Under the pieces are notes generated by a model, which worked only from the letters and a program-made list of their open reading frames with translations, made no database searches and was not told the DNA's origin. This document shows, one piece after another, positions 33,829 to 44,381 of a stretch of 64,000 bases of DNA. This DNA is from Anisodus tanguticus. Its lineage: Eukaryota; Streptophyta; Magnoliopsida; Solanales; Solanaceae. The position numbers and the translations under genes are program-made. Location: contig CM067544.1 of the NCBI GenBank assembly GCA_034509755.1, forward strand, positions 14,193,001 to 14,257,000, in the 5' to 3' direction. Within the stretch, counting starts at the first letter, position 1, and every line of letters begins with the position of its first letter.

Positions 33829-34475
33829 AGATAGTTATAAAAAATTTAAACTTGTAGTCTTAAACATGACATATTTATATGACAATAAAAAATTATTATT
33901 ATGAATAAATGATAAGTTTAACGTTAAATTATTTTTAAATATAAAAATAGGTCATTCATTTCTTTTTTTATAGTTGTGGTGTTCGGCCAGCTTGCACGTC
34001 CCTCGATTAAATTTCGTTGGATACATTCTAGGCTACTAACTCCCACCAATGCAGATATCGAGTAACTCTGTCCATCAAGACTTGAATACATGGGCAGAGA
34101 AAGCAAGTTCGGCATAACCTAGTAATTTGGTTCAAATTTAAAAAATTACTCATTTAATATGTATAAATTATTAATTTAAAATTTACTAATCCAAAAATAC
34201 TAAAATCTGAAATTAATAAACTTCAAATTCTTCTATCATCACTACTCCCTAGATCACACATTTGAGTGCGAAAAAGTCATTCCTCTTGGAATGGATAAAT
34301 AAGAAAATAAGATTATATAAACTTAAAAATAAAGGGAGTATTTAATAGACACTGATAATATGGAGAAAATGTTTACACCATATCAAGTCAGTATAAATGA
34401 TAATTACATGTAATAATACCGTATATAAAATACCATTAGTAAAGTTGGAGTATACGTTATGGATTTTGAGAGAGA
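33829..34475. other. AT-rich non-coding stretch
   Basis: No gene or repeat ends recognised. Confidence 0.5.
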
Positions 34476-34492
34476 GAATTGAAGGAGGGGAA

Positions 34493-34745
34493 GGCCCCCA
34501 GGGGCACAGGCGAGTTGGTAAGTGGCAAGTTGATTGGGTACAACTACTCCGACGTCGCGAATTCGAATCTGTGTGGTGGCAGTCTTTGCTGAAATATTGC
34601 AAGGGTTGTTGCTGGATTCGTGTCCCGTTGGTCCTCTCCCTTACAGGGCTGCCACTCACGCATATCTCTCGATTTACATCCCACCTGACCAAAGGGCCTT
34701 TGGTACAGTTGGGGGGTTTCTCCTTCGGGACTTTCCCTTCACAAA
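34493..34745 (+). mobile_element. tRNA-derived SINE, 253 bp, with 17-bp target duplication
   Basis: Flanks carry GAATTGAAGGAGGGGAA (34476-34492) and the same word with one change (34746-34762). Near the 5' end CGAGTTGGTAAGTGG fits a polymerase III A box, and GAATTCGAATC about 45 bases on fits a B box. A unique body ends in a short A-rich tail (CACAAA). SINEs are transcribed by RNA polymerase III and mobilised by LINE enzymes. The family name is not assigned. Confidence 0.85.
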
Positions 34746-34762
34746 GAATTGAAGTAGGGGAA

Positions 34763-35489
34763 TATAATGGAGTTAAATGCAGTGGCCCTGTCCTTGTGCT
34801 TTGGTAGTCGCAGTTTTAAATGCAGTCTACAGAGAGAGAGACCACCCCTTCTCCTTCCTCCTTAAATTCCCCCCCAAGACATTCCCATCCTTCTCCGATC
34901 CATTCTCTTCTCCCCCTTTCATCCTCTTTGTTTTCCTGCCTTGTAGTAATGTTCACACGTCTTTAAGTTTTTTTAATGTCGTAGAAAGACTGCCTCAATT
35001 TAAAATAAATTGGAGTCGGCTATATGAATTCTTATTGTCCTACCTATCGACAAAAGAGTTGTAGTTGCTTGTTATTAGGGTTAGGACGTCTCTTGCCCTT
35101 TCAATTTAATTCTTCATCTAGACAACCACTCTACCTCCAAAGAACATGTCATCTCTTTGTTTATTTGCCTCATGGTAATGATCACTTCGTTCTACCACAA
35201 GAGAGGGTGTATTATTTTTTATGAAACAGTAACTTTGATATTGGCCTGGTTCACTCAGACGACAAAATGAAACTATTGGAATATTATTTGAATGGTGGAG
35301 TTTCGGTTTGATTGAGCCGTGTCAATATCTCAGTTTCTCTTTCACTATAACCCCATGTCTCCATAATAACCGGGTAACAGCAGGTAGGTGTTAATTCGTG
35401 TGAAAACATTACCATCTAGGGTTTGTGAATCCTCTTCTGCTTTGTTTTTAATATAGTTAATGTGTCTCTAATTTATAATTGCATTATCA
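34763..35489. other. Non-coding stretch between two SINE-like elements
   Basis: Contains a C-rich run near 34870 and a GGAGTCGGCTATATGAATTC motif near 35012. Short plus-strand ORFs (34777-35224) lack any recognisable domain. Confidence 0.45.
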
Positions 35490-35643
35490 CCTACGGTTGT
35501 GGTGGAATGAGTAACATCCTTCCAACTTAATCAGAGGTCTCAGTGCTCAGGTTCCAACCCTGAGAATGAAAAAATCATGAAAATTCATGAATTATAAGTC
35601 AGTCTCAAAACGGGTAGCGGACACCGATTGAAAACAAAAAAAA
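35490..35643 (+). mobile_element. Probable second SINE
   Basis: GTGGTGGAATGAGTAAC at about 35499-35515 resembles an A box, and GGTTCCAACCC at 35550-35560 is a good B box at the usual spacing. The body ends in an A-rich tail (AAAACAAAAAAAA). No convincing target duplication was seen. Confidence 0.55.
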
Positions 35644-35997
35644 TCTATTTACATTTCTACCTCCTGTTTTGAACAAGTATTCATTGTAATGCTTAAGTTT
35701 CTTAATGTTCTTCCTTTTCATGTATGTCTGTCCCGTGTTTTCTTTTTTGGTTCAATTTGTGGTAAGAAAATATCGCAGCCTTTGCATTTGGCTAATCATC
35801 AAGCTTGATAATAAATGAACATTGTGCAATATTTGGTGGATCTGTATATCTACTTCCAGAGCGTCACAGAGGCGACCTTGTTTATATATATATGGTCCAT
35901 CTTTTTAGTGCACAAGCATATTCAGGATCTTCTTTTTTTTTGGTTCCGTTTTGTTTTTCCTCTAAATTGATGGATTTGTCCTTTTCTAGTGTTAATG

Positions 35998-36429
35998 AAG
36001 AGTCCTTTTTATAACATTCATTTTCTATAACAAATACTCCCTCCCTCCCTCATATTACTTGATCATATTACTAAAAATATATATTCCAAATTACTTGGTC
36101 ACTTTCTAAAAACAAGATAGAATTAATTAAGTCTTTCCTACTTTACCCTTGACATTAATTATTTTTTAAAGTAATCAATATTGATTAGAGTGTAATTAAT
36201 TGAAGAGAGATAAGTGTAATGTAGTAAATTAAAAATACTTTTTTTATTTATGATTTCTTAAAGGGGAGGTGACCAAGTAATATGGGTCGGAGGGAGTATT
36301 TCACTATAAGGTCAAATTTTCTTTGACATCGACGTTAATATTATTATATGTTTTCTATAACAACATCGCACTATAGCAACCAAAAAAATATCGTGACAAA
36401 CAATGTTATTACAAGAAAGTTTGACAGTA
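35998..36429. mobile_element. pogo-like MITE with a Stowaway MITE inside
   Basis: The right end, read on the minus strand, is TACTGTCAAACTTTCTTGTA then ATAACATTG, the pattern of plant pogo-like termini (TACAGTCAAACCTCTCTATAACA). The left end, GAGTCCTTTTTATAACATTC, is degenerate. TA borders the right end. The interior CTATAACAACATCGCACTAT is shared with that group. Confidence 0.5.
36037..36296. mobile_element. Stowaway MITE, 260 bp
   Basis: TA duplications at 36035-36036 and 36297-36298. The left terminus CTCCCTCCCTCCCTCATATT mirrors the right terminus, whose reverse complement is CTCCCTCCGACCCATATTAC. It sits inside the pogo-like MITE. Confidence 0.9.
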
Positions 36430-36865
36430 GTTGCACTTTTGGATTCCGTTCAATACCCTTGTGTAATTTGTGGGGAATTGATGAAAGATAAAACATGTTA
36501 GCAATTTAAGCGGGTAATCAATTTTAGGTAATGAAACTTATTATTCTTAATTTTAGGCAATGAAACTTATTATTCTTAATTTTTGAGCTCAGGAATTCCT
36601 ATATGACTCAAGTGACATTGTAAAAAATTATTAATTCTTTTATTAACTTATTTATGTGTGGAATTTTATTCACCAATTGTTTCATAAAATTCTTGTAGGA
36701 ACAAATAAGAAGCATATGGGGTTGTATTTAACTCTTTCCCCTTATATAGCTTATTTGTCTTATGATGTCTTCATTAAATCGATTCATTACTTTCCTTGGC
36801 TTTGTAATTACATTCTTATGACGTTGTATCCCTCCTTTGTAAGAGTATCGTTCTCTAATGGAAAA

Positions 36866-38055
36866 CGGTAAAAATTTTACCCTCCAACTATGCTTTATAG
36901 TTTAACATTGTCCTTCGTCAAACTTTGCGATCAAATATACCCTTTCCGTTAGCAAACTTGTTAAATTTTCCCTCGGTTGGATGAATTTATGAGTTGGACT
37001 CCACGTCGGATTCATGTAGACTCCACGTCGGATCCACGTCGGCTCACCCAATTCTTTTAACCCTATCTGTAACCCATAACTCGTAACTCGCTACCCCATC
37101 CTTTAAATAGTTTCAACCCGGTCCGATCCCTTTGCTAATCGATTCGAACTGAACCCTAGTTACGATCCCTTTGCTAATCGGGTTTAGGGGTACAAAATTT
37201 CCTCATTTTCCTTACTAATCGATAGTGCTAGGTTCTTCTTCTATCTGTTGTGTTCGCATTTGTTCAACTTTCGATGATTTTGCCGATTTAGCGATTAGGA
37301 TTTCGTTCGTATGTATTCCATTTTGTTGTGTTTTTTGTTTCGATTTCACTTTGTCTTCAGATTTCTTTAATAGCACAACTTTATTTGTCAATGATTCTTA
37401 CTGAGCCTAAATTTTGTTATTTCTGGGAACTCATCACTGCTCATATTCCATTTGTATTTGCCAACCAAAACATTTACCAATTTGAGTACCTTGAGATTGG
37501 GAAGTTCTTCAATGTTCGAACGATCTTCAAATTGTAATGCCAAGATATAATGGGCAGGAATATATCTAACTAGCTCATGTTTAAAAGAGTGAAAATATTC
37601 TTTATAAGATGCCCTTGCAATAGTTTATTTCTAAACTGTAATGCCAACATATGCTCAGTTAGTACTCTTACATATTCAAATAAAAACTGTCTGCAAAGTT
37701 ATTATATGAATATATGAAATGTCTGCAAAGTTATTATCTGCAAATTGTCTACAAAGTTACATATTTGTCTGCAAAATTTGAAAGCTTTTGAACTGATCTC
37801 ATAACCAAAACAAGGGCACTAAACTGGTATTATATACAAACTCTACAACTTGGACATATTCACATAAATATGAAGTTTAAAATATCACATAATCACAAAA
37901 ATAGTCATAAATTATAACATGACATCTATTGTTACCACCCAACTAAATATTTACCAAAAGACAAATCAAAGTTGTTAATTTGTATTGTTACATCAGTAAA
38001 TTCATCTTCACAAAAAAACAGACTTCACTAATCATAAGTCTTCATCATGTTTGAG
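36866..38055. other. MULE 3' non-coding region
   Basis: Holds short direct repeats: GGACTCCACGTCGGATTC followed by related GACTCCACGTCGGATCC near 36995-37040; the word CCCTTTGCTAATCG twice near 37130-37180; and GTCTGCAAAGTTATTAT repeats near 37690-37760. No gene is recognised; ORF 37328-37537 shows no domain. Confidence 0.45.
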
Positions 38056-38060
38056 ACTTC

Positions 38061-38817
38061 TCAATCCCCTTCCTTGTCTTCAGCAACCTTGTTTGGTGGT
38101 TGATAAGGCATGTTGGTTGGCTGACTCATTCCAGTAGAATCACAAACAAATAAGATTCTTCTTGTTGGTGTAGCTAATGATTGCTTCATCCTGTCAACTA
38201 TCCTAGTATTAGCTTCAGAAAATGACCTTGGCCTTAGTGATGGGTCTGGTTCTAGCACTGTTGTGGTGCTGCTGCTGCTACGCTTAAACCTCTTCACAAT
38301 TGTATCATCCATCAACCTTGACTGTGCAACAACTTGTTTCCCTTTACTTTTCTGTCATTGCACAAAAATTAAATTAGTAAATTGTACTTGTGTCCAGTTA
38401 CAAATACAATAGTGTTGTTGCTGCTACTGCTACAAATATTGGTGTTGCTACTGCTACTGCTACAAATATTGGTGTTGCTCACCTCAAGCTCTTATCGCTT
38501 TGCTTGCTACAAATATTGGTGTTTGCTTCGCTATCTTCACTACAAATATTGGTGCTACTGCTACAAATACTTGTATTTAAAGTGTTATCTTAGCACACCC
38601 CCTTGCATTATGTCCAGTTTGATGGCATGTAGAACATGTCATAGGTTTTTCTTTCCTTGAAGAAGACCATTCACATTGTCTTTTTAAGTTTTCATTCTTC
38701 ACCCTTCCTCTGTTAACTTTGGGTCGACCTACCATCTTACATATTTATGGTGGTTCCATATCATGACTCTTTTCATATTTCCAGAATTTTGATCCTCTAA
38801 CTGGTTGAAGTTTGTGT
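38061..38817 (-). pseudogene. MULE transposase C-terminus with CCHC knuckle
   Basis: Minus strand from the hAT-1 junction: LQPVRGSKFWKYEKS, then after a stop GRPKVNRGRVKNENLKRQ and CSTCHQTGHNARGCAK, a CX2CX4HX4C zinc knuckle typical of MuDR-family C-termini. A Ser/Asn/Thr/Cys repeat follows (38405-38580) and the last open stretch 38315-38061 is basic (MDDTIVKRFKRSSSS). The knuckle is intact as text. The gene is dead because of in-frame stops and the insertions upstream. Confidence 0.75.
38405..38580. repeat. Minisatellite within the MULE gene
   Basis: Four to five copies of a 24-40 base unit centred on CTACAAATATTGGTG with CTGCTA triplets. On the minus strand it encodes repeats of N-I-C-S-S-S-N-T. 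The copy next to 38500 is interrupted. Confidence 0.8.
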
Positions 38818-38825
38818 AAGTAGAC
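38818..38825. repeat. hAT-1 left target-site duplication AAGTAGAC
   Basis: Exact copy at 42296-42303. Confidence 0.95.
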
Positions 38826-41800
38826 TAGGGTTGGCTAACGGAACGGGTTCGAGGCAGGGCGGGTCCTTGCGGGACGGTGGGGGGCGGGACAAGGACTCTG
38901 GAGGGACTGGCGGGTTCTGCCAGTGTCCCATCCCGGTCCCGTCATTAAAGGGGCCCGATATTTATCGGGTTGGGGCGGGACGGGGTCGGGACGAGATCGG
39001 GTTTTCCAATTTTTTTTTTTTGCACTTAATTTTAAAAAATAACATATATATAAGTAGTATAAACACCTCAAAAATTGAGCAAGATAGTGTAATAAAAATA
39101 TCCCAAGATTGTTTTTGTGCCTCTTATATTATTTAATAGAAATATAATTTTTTTGTAATACAATTGTCAAAATTGCAACTTTGTGGTGTTGAAAGTTGCA
39201 AAGAACATAGTAAAATTTCAATTAAAAAAATTACATATGTAAAAACACCTTTTTAGTTTCTTTATAATTTCTTGTGGTTCTTCGATTGGAATTGGTATTT
39301 GTTGGTCAAATTGATCGACGTCGCTTCCACCTCCGTCGGATAAGATGTCGTTTTAGTTTTCGTCTTCTTCTTCGTTGATCTTCGGTTGACCGCACCTTCT
39401 CCACTCCGCTCATATCCAATCTCTGAATAATACTGCAACACCAAGTTGTCTCCCGCTAATGAGTGTATGTGCTCTCCTATTTGAAATCTGCCGGCCGAAA
39501 AACACTTTCAGACGATGTTGATGACGCTTGAATGTTCAACACATCTCTAGCCATCTTTGACAATGTCTGAAATATCTTCTCATTCTCCCTCCAATATTTC
39601 AGCAAGTCTTCACGTCCTTCTTCATTGAGACTTGCTTCATACGGTACAACACCCTGCAAAACAAAACATCGAACTCGCTAACTTGGTTAGTAGTGTTACC
39701 ACTATACATTCTACTTCTAAAGCTTTCAATACTAGCCGCAGAAACAACATATCTTTTTTGAGGTTGTGTTGAACAAAAAGAAGATGGTATGGAAGCCGGT
39801 TGGTTGCTAAAACTTTCTTGTTGGTAATATCTATATACTTTTTGCATTCATCTTCCACACTAGACAACACTTCTTCTTTAGTTTGTTCGATAGGTGGTGG
39901 GTCATTTGGATTTTTGGGAGTTGGAGGAGGTAGTACTGCTATACAATCATAAATAGTTTCAATAAGTGTTTTACAACCGTCTATTTTAATAGTCGATTTA
40001 ATACAACACCAATAATATAAATAGTGGGAATAGGAATAAAATATTTTTTATTTTGATAAATTTTTTTTAATAGGTGCCTTATAAGCTAATTTTTCCATAT
40101 ATTCACTAAGTAGTACAAATATTAGAGCTATATAAAATAACATAGTTGAAATAGTAGGATAATATATACCGGAAAATCCTTTTGTTGCTTGAAAATATTT
40201 CTCTGAAAATACAATAAGTTCTGATTTTTTTTCTCAATCGCTATCTACAACCATATCAGTTGGAGTTCGATTATGGGCGTTAAAAAATAAAGTTATAGGT
40301 CTTCTATAGTCATAAGCAACAAGTAGTTGCTCGTATAAAGAATTTCACCTAGTGACTACTTCTTCGGGAAATTTTTGATAAGGTAGTCCGCAATCGTGAC
40401 AAGTTTTTTTATAATCTTTTTTTCATTGTATTCTATTACTTTTAACAATAAAGTTTATAGCAAATTGTGTTTTATTAAGAATGTCTGCAAAAAGTATTAG
40501 ACCATCCTTTACAACTAAGTTATATATGACACGCAAATTTTATATGAAAATGATTTGGAAAAGATGGAGTTAAAAGATCTTTTAAAATTCTAATAGCATA
40601 ATTATTAGAAGAAGTGTTATCTAATGTAATAGTCATAATTTTATTAGTTATTCCGTAATAATCGCAAACTTGATAAATATTTTCTGAAATAAAAGTATTT
40701 GTGTGCCTATCATCTATATATCTATACGCTAAAATACATTTTTGCATAGACCATTTATAATTTATCCAATGACAGGTTACCGTTAAATAATCATGGCCGT
40801 TAGTACTACGGCATATATCAGATGTGATAGATACTTTACCAGGAAAATGATATAAGGAATAACGTAAATACTGTTGATATTCATGTGCAAATTTAAATAT
40901 ATCTCTCTTAACAGTTGATCTAGAAAACCCGTTAAAAGCAGGAATATACATATCTCTAATATAATGAATAAAACCAGGAGAGGGAGGAAATGAAAAAGGC
41001 AAACCCTCCACATCAACTAATTTTGCTATTGCTTCCCTATCTCTATGTTTATCGTATTTAGGGCCTACAATTCCCCCCGTCATAGGGTTAATTTGACCAT
41101 GTACTTGGTCCGGGATAATAAGTGAACCTTGTCTCGACTGAGAGGGCATTGGCGCGCCCGATTTTTCAGTCAGGTCTTGGTTCCACCTAGCTTTGTGAAA
41201 GTTTTGTACGTGTCTCAATAAATCCCTGTCCCACCCTGACCTTTTCCCATTTTAAATTTAAAAATATTTTTACAAATTTGACACCTAACTACTTGATTCT
41301 CTTCGTCCCTATCCAAAAATCTCCATGCATCTGATTTTAATGGTCGTTGTGTTGGGCCTCGTCTCATACTAGGGGGAATAAGAGGTGTTCCAGTTGGAGG
41401 TGCACTAGTGGGTGTGTCATCTACATTAGTGGGTGTGTCATCTAGATCATCTTCTAAATTAAAGTCTTGTTGAATTTCAGAAAATATCTCATCGTCTAAA
41501 TCTAATTGGTATATCAGGAAAAAATTCAGTATCAACCAAATCATCCCGTCTAGGAGTAGGATGACTAGAAGAAGTACCCTTGTCATTGTTACCCATGCTG
41601 GAAGAAGCATGACCCTTACCCTTACCCATAATCATACATTTCAATCCTTCCATTTTAATTATACAAATAAATAATTAAAGTAAATGAAATTAAGTGCGCT
41701 AAATAAAAGAAAGAAATAATAATAATTTAATGAAGGAACGAATGTACCAAACGTCGACGTAACGTCGACGTGTAATCGAGAGGTTGAAAATTAAAACTTT

Positions 41801-42295
41801 GCTCGATGGAAGATCTTCAAGTTAGTTGCCAACTTCACTCCCAAATGAATAAATATAATTGAATATTTAGTAGACAATGTAGACTTGTAGAGAGATAGAT
41901 TGAGAGATTAGAGAAATTGTAGGAAGATTTGTGAGAAAGATGAAGAGAAAATGAGGTATTTATAGTTGGGGAATTGGGTTAAAGTGTAAATATAATAACT
42001 TAGGGTTAAAAATAAATATTAAGGGGGTAGGGGGGAGGTAAAAAATGGTCGTTGCACAACGATCAAAATATAAAATGGTTGTTGGTGCAACGACTATTTT
42101 GTGCAAAGGGGAGGGGTCGGGCGGGATCGAACCGGGATGGGTCTGGCGGGACTGGGGCGGGACGGCCCGGGCGGGACGAGCCCAGGTCTCGTCCCAGTTC
42201 GAGTCCCGGTACCATCTTTTTTAATATAGGGGTAGGAGGGGATCGGGGCGGGATCGGGTCGAGACTGGGCCGACCCGTCCCGTTGGCCACCCATA
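38826..42295 (-). mobile_element. hAT-1, 3470-bp hAT element inserted in the MULE
   Basis: The left end is TAGGGTTGGCTAACGGAACG; the right end on the opposite strand is TATGGGTGGCCAACGGGACG. The 8-bp duplication AAGTAGAC is perfect. Both ends carry about 190 bases of GC-rich GGGACGGG-type repeats. A hAT transposase gene with frameshifts lies between. Removing the element and one duplication joins the MULE frame (ATYLSVY to LHKLQPV) without a shift, so it is a clean insertion. Confidence 0.95.
39477..41610 (-). pseudogene. hAT-1 transposase, frameshifted
   Basis: The N-terminal part (41610-41215) has an acidic leader and a BED-type zinc finger (LKSDAWRFLDRDEENQVVRC, CQICKN). A one-base deletion at about 41225, relative to hAT-2, throws the frame before the finger's His pair. 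The core (41218-40520) has SITSDICRSTNGHDYLTVTC (first catalytic Asp) and TITLDNTSSNNYAIRIL (second Asp). The DUF4413-like part (about 40500-39850) is broken. The C-terminal dimerisation region (39660-39477) includes RDVLNIQASSTSSESVF. The enzyme would cut and paste hAT ends as a dimer; this copy is inactive. Confidence 0.9.
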
Positions 42296-42303
42296 AAGTA
42301 GAC

Positions 42304-42530
42304 TGACAAGTAAGTTGCCTTATTATAATAGGGGTGAAAGGCACCCTCAGCAATAGGATCCTTGTTTTTATGCTTGTATGCTCTTATAGCATGAGGACAC
42401 GGGATTCCACTAAGGTCCCATGTCCTACAACTGCATTTCTTCAACATTAGATCCACAATGTGTGTGTCAGTTCCCTCGTACACTTCATACCCATCATTAC
42501 CATTGAAATGCACTATTGCGGTTTTTCTAA
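42304..42530 (-). pseudogene. MULE transposase SWIM zinc finger segment
   Basis: The minus-strand product has FNGNDGYEVYEGTDTHIVDL then KKCSCRTWDLSGIPCPHAI, the C-x-C-x(n)-C-x-H SWIM finger that follows the MULE catalytic domain, and YYNKATYLSVY up to the hAT-1 target site. It is separated from the catalytic part by R2. No stop within this piece. Confidence 0.85.
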
Positions 42531-43795
42531 ATGCTACGCAAGTGTACGTATCGCAATTTGTAATAAATTTTGGTAAGACCGAGTATCGTCCACATAGATT
42601 GATTTATCAAGTACCAATTAACTAATCTTTAGTTTCTATTTGGCTAACGAATATAAGTGATGATTTCTAACTAAAGAATTAACAAACTAACATAAATTTC
42701 TAGAATAAAATAGCAATGAAAACACACGAGATTTAATTCATTAATGAAGGAATTAGGGTTTCCAATCTCCTCAACTTTCCACTCTATCATTCATTAATGC
42801 AAGACTAACGATTCTTCTTCTTATTAAGATAGCAGGTTAACTGAGATATTCTATATTCCGGTTAGGACATATAAAAACTCAACCTAAGTGAGAACTTTCT
42901 ATATTTCTATGATAAGTTTGACCACATTGAAGGATTAAGATCAATAACCTAAAACGCTACACATGAAGTAGTGATACTTTCGTTCAAGATTAAACCTACG
43001 TCTAATCAACTATAGCATATTCAAATCTCCCTTTTCAGATCTCGATTTGAAATCATATAGATAATGAAAACTAAAGGCCAATTAATTCTCATTTAATAAA
43101 TGTAAGTTGAATAGATTTTAATAGATGAAGAAGAACATTAATAATGCATTAAATCATAATAGAGTTTCAAGTGATTCGATGGAAAACCCTAATAAAGTAA
43201 TTAGCTCCTAGACATGCTAAGAAAACTAATGAACTTAATATCCAATATGAACTGAATTAAAGTAAAGAAAAGCACAAGAACTTGAACAATAGATGTCTCT
43301 AATGGCTTCTTGTTCTCTTGTTTCTTGCCTCCAAAGTGTTCTCCCTTTCAGAAAAACGTTTCCCTCGATATATATCACGAAAAAACCCCAAAATGGACCT
43401 CTTTGCCCTTGTTAAATTTAGGGTTTTTGCTGCCCTGACATCGTAGGCGTCGTGGCTCCTCTATTAGAGCGTCGCGGCACTAATTCGCCTCTGAAAGTCA
43501 TTTGCTCTCTGCTAGTGGGGCGTCGCGGCTCTTCAGCCTTTTTCGTCCGAATTCAATTAAATTGCTTTCCGAGCTTTCCAGGACTTCTTTGATTCATTTC
43601 TTGTGACCAGCTATGCATTTTTGTCCTTAATAACCGCCTATTTCATTTGGATTCGCCTTATTCCTTTCTAAATCGCTTAAAATCTGAAAACACATAACAC
43701 ACGCATATTACTGCACAAAACAACTAAAAGACAAACAAAAGACTCCCTAAAACACACTCTAAAACAGTACTAAAATCTACCTAAAATGAACCTCA
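42531..43795 (+). repeat. Dispersed repeat R2 (class unknown) inserted in the MULE
   Basis: The head CTACGCAAGTGTACGTATCG leads to GGTAAGACCGAGTATCGTCC, the same arrangement as R1. The body is AT-rich with no ORF. The distal part has GC-rich direct words GCGTCGCGGC (near 43470 and 43527) and GGCGTCGTGGC (near 43448). It splits the MULE gene between VVIAEN and FNGNDGYEV. No target duplication was identified by eye. The borders are therefore approximate. Confidence 0.6.
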
Positions 43796-44381
43796 TAATT
43801 TTCAGCAATAACCACAAAGTCCTTGTAAATCTCTAATGTTGTAGGACTATAGTCATTAGCCCATTTATGCACCTGACTTTCATTGTCTACCAACATTTCC
43901 ATTACCTACACAATATTAAAGTGTTATTTTTATGTGTTAAAACTAAATTAAAAATTTGAAATGGACAAGTGTTACATTTAGCCTGATAGCTTCAAGCATC
44001 TTGATAATTAGCTTGTGCCTTGCCTCCAAAATCCACTTGTTAAATGACTATGTGATGTTGTTTTCTACATTTTGATTCTTGCAAGTGGTGTCTAAGTAGG
44101 CTCTAACACAAGTGTCAACTGGGTATGTTAACAAGTTCTCAGCAATTGATTGATCCATCTCACCTATAACCTTCAAATGGTCACAAAACTCTTCATGATA
44201 AGAGTTACATGCACAATGCCACATTTTCTTCTTCAATGTTTCAGAACCACCCCATCTCTTCAACCAATTATGCTCTATATATTTAGCACAAAACTTGTAC
44301 TTTGATTCTGGTAAAGTTGTCTGAATTGCATCAATTAACCCATGCATGCAAACAATTAGTAAACTGAAATCTGGACTAAAA
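43796..44381 (-). pseudogene. MULE transposase catalytic-domain C-terminal part
   Basis: The minus-strand text HGLIDAIQTTLPESKYKFCA, KYIEHNWLKRWGG, VDTCVRAYLDTTCKNQNVEN and then KWILEARHKLIIKMLEAIR matches the end of the plant MULE catalytic domain (C-x-x-H region and the conserved S-F-N-x-W-I segment, here with stop codons before it). The upstream half with the DDE core is absent because hAT-2 starts at 44382. MULE enzymes move DNA by cut and paste. Confidence 0.8.

Larger units (their letters stand above)
36866..44381 (-). mobile_element. Mutator-like element (MULE), interrupted by hAT-1 and R2
   Basis: Minus-strand transposase fragments at 44381-43796, 42530-42304 and 38817-38061 join in MULE order once hAT-1 and R2 are left out. 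A candidate 3' terminus is at about 36866 (GGTAAAAATTTTACCCTCC), a type of end seen in plant MULEs. The 5' part is missing where hAT-2 begins at 44382, so no partner terminus or 9-bp duplication could be checked. Confidence 0.7.

Noticed and set aside
36866..36900. Pairing the MULE 3' terminus with a terminus right of 47150
   Set aside because: I searched by eye for the inverse of GGTAAAAATTTTACCC to about 50000 and found none, so only one end is proposed.
38831..39136. Gly/Arg-rich ORFs at both ends of hAT-1
   Set aside because: Produced by GC-rich subterminal DNA repeats of the element; same explanation at 42052-42353.
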